Assembly (NCBI GenBank): GCA_009602725.1
Contig: WELB01000016.1
Span: 586,201 to 633,986 of the forward strand
Direction: 5' to 3'
Length of the DNA: 47,786 nucleotides
DNA from: Spirogloea muscicola
Lineage: Eukaryota; Streptophyta; Zygnematophyceae; Spirogloeales; Spirogloeaceae
Part shown: one piece after another, positions 44,163 through 47,786 of the stretch
Numbering within the stretch: position 1 is the first letter of the stretch
How the letters are laid out: every line of letters starts with the position of its first letter
The notes under the pieces: model-generated
The model's database searches: none
The model's input: the letters and a program-made list of their open reading frames with translations, nothing else
What the model was told of the DNA's origin: nothing
Translations under genes and position numbers: made by a program

Positions 44163-47128
44163 CTAGCAACTGAATGTGGTGCAGAGCGCACCATTTGTGA
44201 CCCAGGAGAGATCCGGCACACGTGTCCATGCGGCGCTGCCTTCGACGCTGGGGTCATAGACGAGGACCAGACCGCCCTGCCGTGGCTTGGTACGCCCGTT
44301 GACGCCCCCGCTGTAGCGCAGCTGGTCCCCTGCCGACGACTGCACCTGGATGATATAGATCCTGCCATTCAAGTGTTGACAAGGCCGATGTGTCATGACT
44401 TGTCAGGGCAACTTGTCAAACCTCTGCGGCTGCACCTGCTCCACTGCCAAGAGCTATCCACTCGCCTACTCGACAAGTGAAGACAGTATGAGAGGCAGCT
44501 GAGGACTGTGAGGAACTTTGGTCTGGTGACCTGTGCTATGCCTCACTCGCTAACTCAGGGTCAATGAGCAGCTCAAGATGGGGAGATGGAGCTCAAGCTT
44601 GGTCAACAATATTCCTTCCAGCTTAAACATAGGCTGGACATCGGTTCCGCTAATACGCAAGTAAAGCTTGGAATAGACTATGTTGAAAGAGATAGCATCC
44701 CGTAATCGCCAATCAGCTTACAAGAGCGAAGCAAGTCATTAGAAGTATTTGGATTAGCACAAATGGGCACTGTTGACTGCCAGGTGGCCAAGAGCACAGG
44801 CTGGTCCCGAGGAGCCCACCTTTCCCGGAAGGTCGTGATAGCGAAGGCAAGCCGCCCGTCGTAACCGTACAGGTGCGCGGGTGCCATGGGGAGCTTGTGC
44901 ATTGGCGTCCAGTCGTCAGTGCGTGGGTCGTACTTTACCCAAGCTACAGCATGCTCCTGGTCATGGAGCAGGTAGAGGCAGCCCTTGAGGACCACGCAGG
45001 TCACTGACAAGCGGACAAGCGAGCAGCCACAATGAGAACGACAGTCAGATAACCAAGTAGATTATCACAAACAGCCAATGCCACCTGCAATCATCCCTAG
45101 CTTCTTCAAAGCAAAGAACCGGCTGAGTAGCTCAGTAGCCGCAGTGAGCACAACCTTCAGAACTGTGTCATGTTGCTTGAGATGAAGAGTCTAAGGTTGG
45201 AGGGCTTGCAAACCTGGGAACTCAATAAGTGAGGGCGGGATGGGCCCGCGGAGATACCACGTGTTAGTCTGTGGATCAAACACCTCCATATGCGACACCC
45301 CAAATTGTGACATGCGGTCGCGTCGCGGCAGCCACACTGATTGGATTCGTCCGATGACATAGAGCTTGTCGCCCACAACGCCGCCCATGCAGCACGCCAT
45401 AGCCCATACCATGTCTGGCAACGACTGAGGGAGCGGAGACACAAGCCACATGCCCATTGAGAGAACGTGAGCTGTTTGTCTCGCTCCAGCACTGTAGGCC
45501 ACCCTTGGCTGGCCACCCTTTACTAAAAAATTGACGAAGCTTCCTTCCTATATCCATACAGAGCTGTAGGTTGCTTTCGTTCATATGGGTGGAAGAAGCA
45601 AGAGACCCATATTCATATGCAAATTTCTCTTCCATTGCTCTTCAGCAAGAGTAAAGCTTCCCACCTGCCCAGCATGCAAGAGCGCATAAGAGCAAGGAAC
45701 TGCCGGTCAGTGGCAAGAGGAGCTCACCTGCCACTGGTCCAAGCTTGGGTCATACACGGCGGCGCTCTTGATGTCCCTGCATGGCAAGCGTGCAAGCAGG
45801 ATAGGCGATGAGTCAAGTGAACATCCTATCCTGATCAAGGCAGTGATTGGAGACAAAGAGGCAATTGCAACCTGGCTCTGCAGATTTCTGTTTGGAATCC
45901 CAAACCTATACTACTTATAGGATGGAGCAGATAGAGGTCCGCACTAGCAGCTGACTTATGTTTTTGTTTCTCCAACTTCGGGAAAAACAATGTAGTCATG
46001 AGTAAACTTTTGTTTGTATACTCTCACAGGTAGAGGAAGCAACCCGAGTAACAGAAGACCAATCGATATCACAAGAAGCTCGACTATTCAGCTGGCTAAT
46101 GGCCGCCAGAAGGGAGGGGGAGAAGGGGAGGGGGGGGCGCAGACCTCAGCCTCCCAGTGGAGTCCTGGCACCGGCCACCGGCAACAAAGAGCTTGCCATC
46201 TATCACGCCCATCACAAAGTGACTCCGTGGCCCGTCCAGTGGCACACCCTTGCTCAGCCTGCGAACGTCCAATGACAACCGCCACTTCAACTTTCTATGA
46301 AGGTGGTGCATGGAGCAATTTCCGCAGCTGCAGAACCAGGACTGATGCTGCACCTGCCAGTATGTGCGTCATAGATCCACGTCTCATACGGCGCGCTGGG
46401 CTCTGCCGCCGTGCTGCCGGTGTAACCTCCCACAATGTACACCTTCTGCACCACACGAGGGACAACGACAGCCAACTATGAGCAGACTATCGATGCTGAC
46501 TGCCCGTGCTTGGTGCTGTGACTCAGACACCCGGCCAACGACAGCGAGAGGCAGCGCAGTCACCGCTGCTGCAGTGCCTCACCTGACTGGCAGGGTCGCA
46601 GGCGATGTTGGCGCCCTCGTGCAGGCCTGCATTGGGCTGCAGGCTGGCGGTCCGCCACTCGTCCGTCACCGGCAGGTGCGTGCGGATGGAGACGCCCTCG
46701 GCCGACGGCGAGGCCAGCGGCAAGGCCGCCGTCGCACCTCTGGAGGCAGCAGCAGGAGCGACCGGAGCCGCTGCGGCGGCGGTGGCGGGGAAGGACGAGG
46801 GGCGGCCGACGAGCATGATGTGCTCCTCGAACATGCCAAGGCGGGCGCGTGCGTCCCAGAACGCCGGGCTGCGCATCAGCGCCCGCCACTTCTGCGACAC
46901 CATCGACAGCGACCTGCGCCGCAGCAATTCAGGGTTATGGCCGCGCTGCCCTCGCTGTGACTACAATTGATGGCCAATAGGGCCTGCAAACCATCGGCGA
47001 CGCCACACAAATCACTGGTCCACAGGGGAGGAGGCAGCGGCGGCGCGATACCGCAAGGAGCTCCGAGCGACGTGCGCCAGGCACTCGAGCAGCAGGTCGT
47101 CCGTCAGGTCCGCCAGCGACGTCTGCAT
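44163..47128 (-). CDS. F-box/Kelch-repeat protein, 8 exons, complete
   Basis: Likely substrate receptor of an SCF ubiquitin ligase. Exons 47128-47052, 46913-46583, 46445-46354, 46258-46145, 45776-45728, 45424-45214, 45003-44778 and 44361-44163 join in phase to 432 residues. The F-box occupies residues 5-45 (LTDDLLLECLAHVARSSLR, then MVSQKWRALMRSPAF). An Ala-rich insert and Kelch blades follow, with repeated signatures: KVYIVGGYTGS, ETWIYDAHTGR, GKLFVAGGR, AAVYDPSLDQW, GDKLYVIGR, MEVFDPQTNTWY and VKYDPRTDDWTPM. The last exon gives LVLVYDPSVEGSAAWTRVP before the stop. Residue order and length match plant F-box/Kelch proteins of the At1g22040/At1g67480 type. TGTAA lies just after the stop. The start ATG at 47128 is the first in frame and sits five codons before the F-box. 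Confidence 0.93.

Positions 47129-47786
<658 letters not shown>

Noticed and set aside
44109-44480. Plus-strand 123-codon frame
   Set aside because: Antisense to the last exon of the F-box/Kelch gene, which has clear Kelch motifs and correct splice phase.

Overview
The window looks like nuclear DNA from a green alga, most likely a chlorophyte. That placement is inferred. The evidence is: genes broken into many short exons with GT..AG introns; a plant-type cytosolic triosephosphate isomerase; a beta-amylase with a long transit-peptide-like N terminus; a SHAQKYF-class one-repeat MYB; a land-plant-like 5S rRNA; and a chromatin ATPase resembling Arabidopsis At3g15120. GC-rich triplet repeats, a 232-base run of N, a single N at 13539 and 118 T at the right edge mark it as draft sequence.

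Layout: 1-1574 holds a GCC repeat and a cluster of bZIP-type sites but no convincing gene. At 1575-3900 (-) is a complete 9-exon triosephosphate isomerase. About 200 bp upstream of it, on the same strand, sits a 1343-codon non-LTR retrotransposon ORF (4105-8136) with zinc finger, reverse transcriptase and restriction-like endonuclease domains. Non-coding repeat families follow, then a large imperfect palindrome (9524-10945) made of two copies of an unidentified retroelement-like sequence. Next come the C-terminal part of a spermidine-synthase-like gene (-), a MYB transcription factor (-), and a 14-exon M16 metallopeptidase (+, to 19186). A complete 7-exon beta-amylase follows on the minus strand (20367-23521), then the N gap and a second repeat field with one 5S rRNA gene.

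The right half holds an unidentified gene with a C-terminal membrane segment (about 27750-28949) and a second, 15-exon M16 gene without the zinc motif (30030-34862). It continues with the C-terminal third of a MurD ligase (35257-36336, -), an ePHD/AAA chromatin ATPase (36696-43383, +) and a complete 8-exon F-box/Kelch gene (44163-47128, -).

Triosephosphate isomerase (glycolysis) and beta-amylase (starch breakdown) belong to central carbon metabolism. The two M16 genes resemble the catalytic and non-catalytic halves of a bacterial-type M16 protease and may make one plastid complex. MurD points to remnants of the plastid peptidoglycan pathway. The most notable loose ends are the shared 5' truncation of MurD and the ePHD/AAA gene around a perfect hairpin, the 5S-like promoter block inside the palindromic element, and a hairpin motif shared by the repeat fields and the retrotransposon's 3' end.
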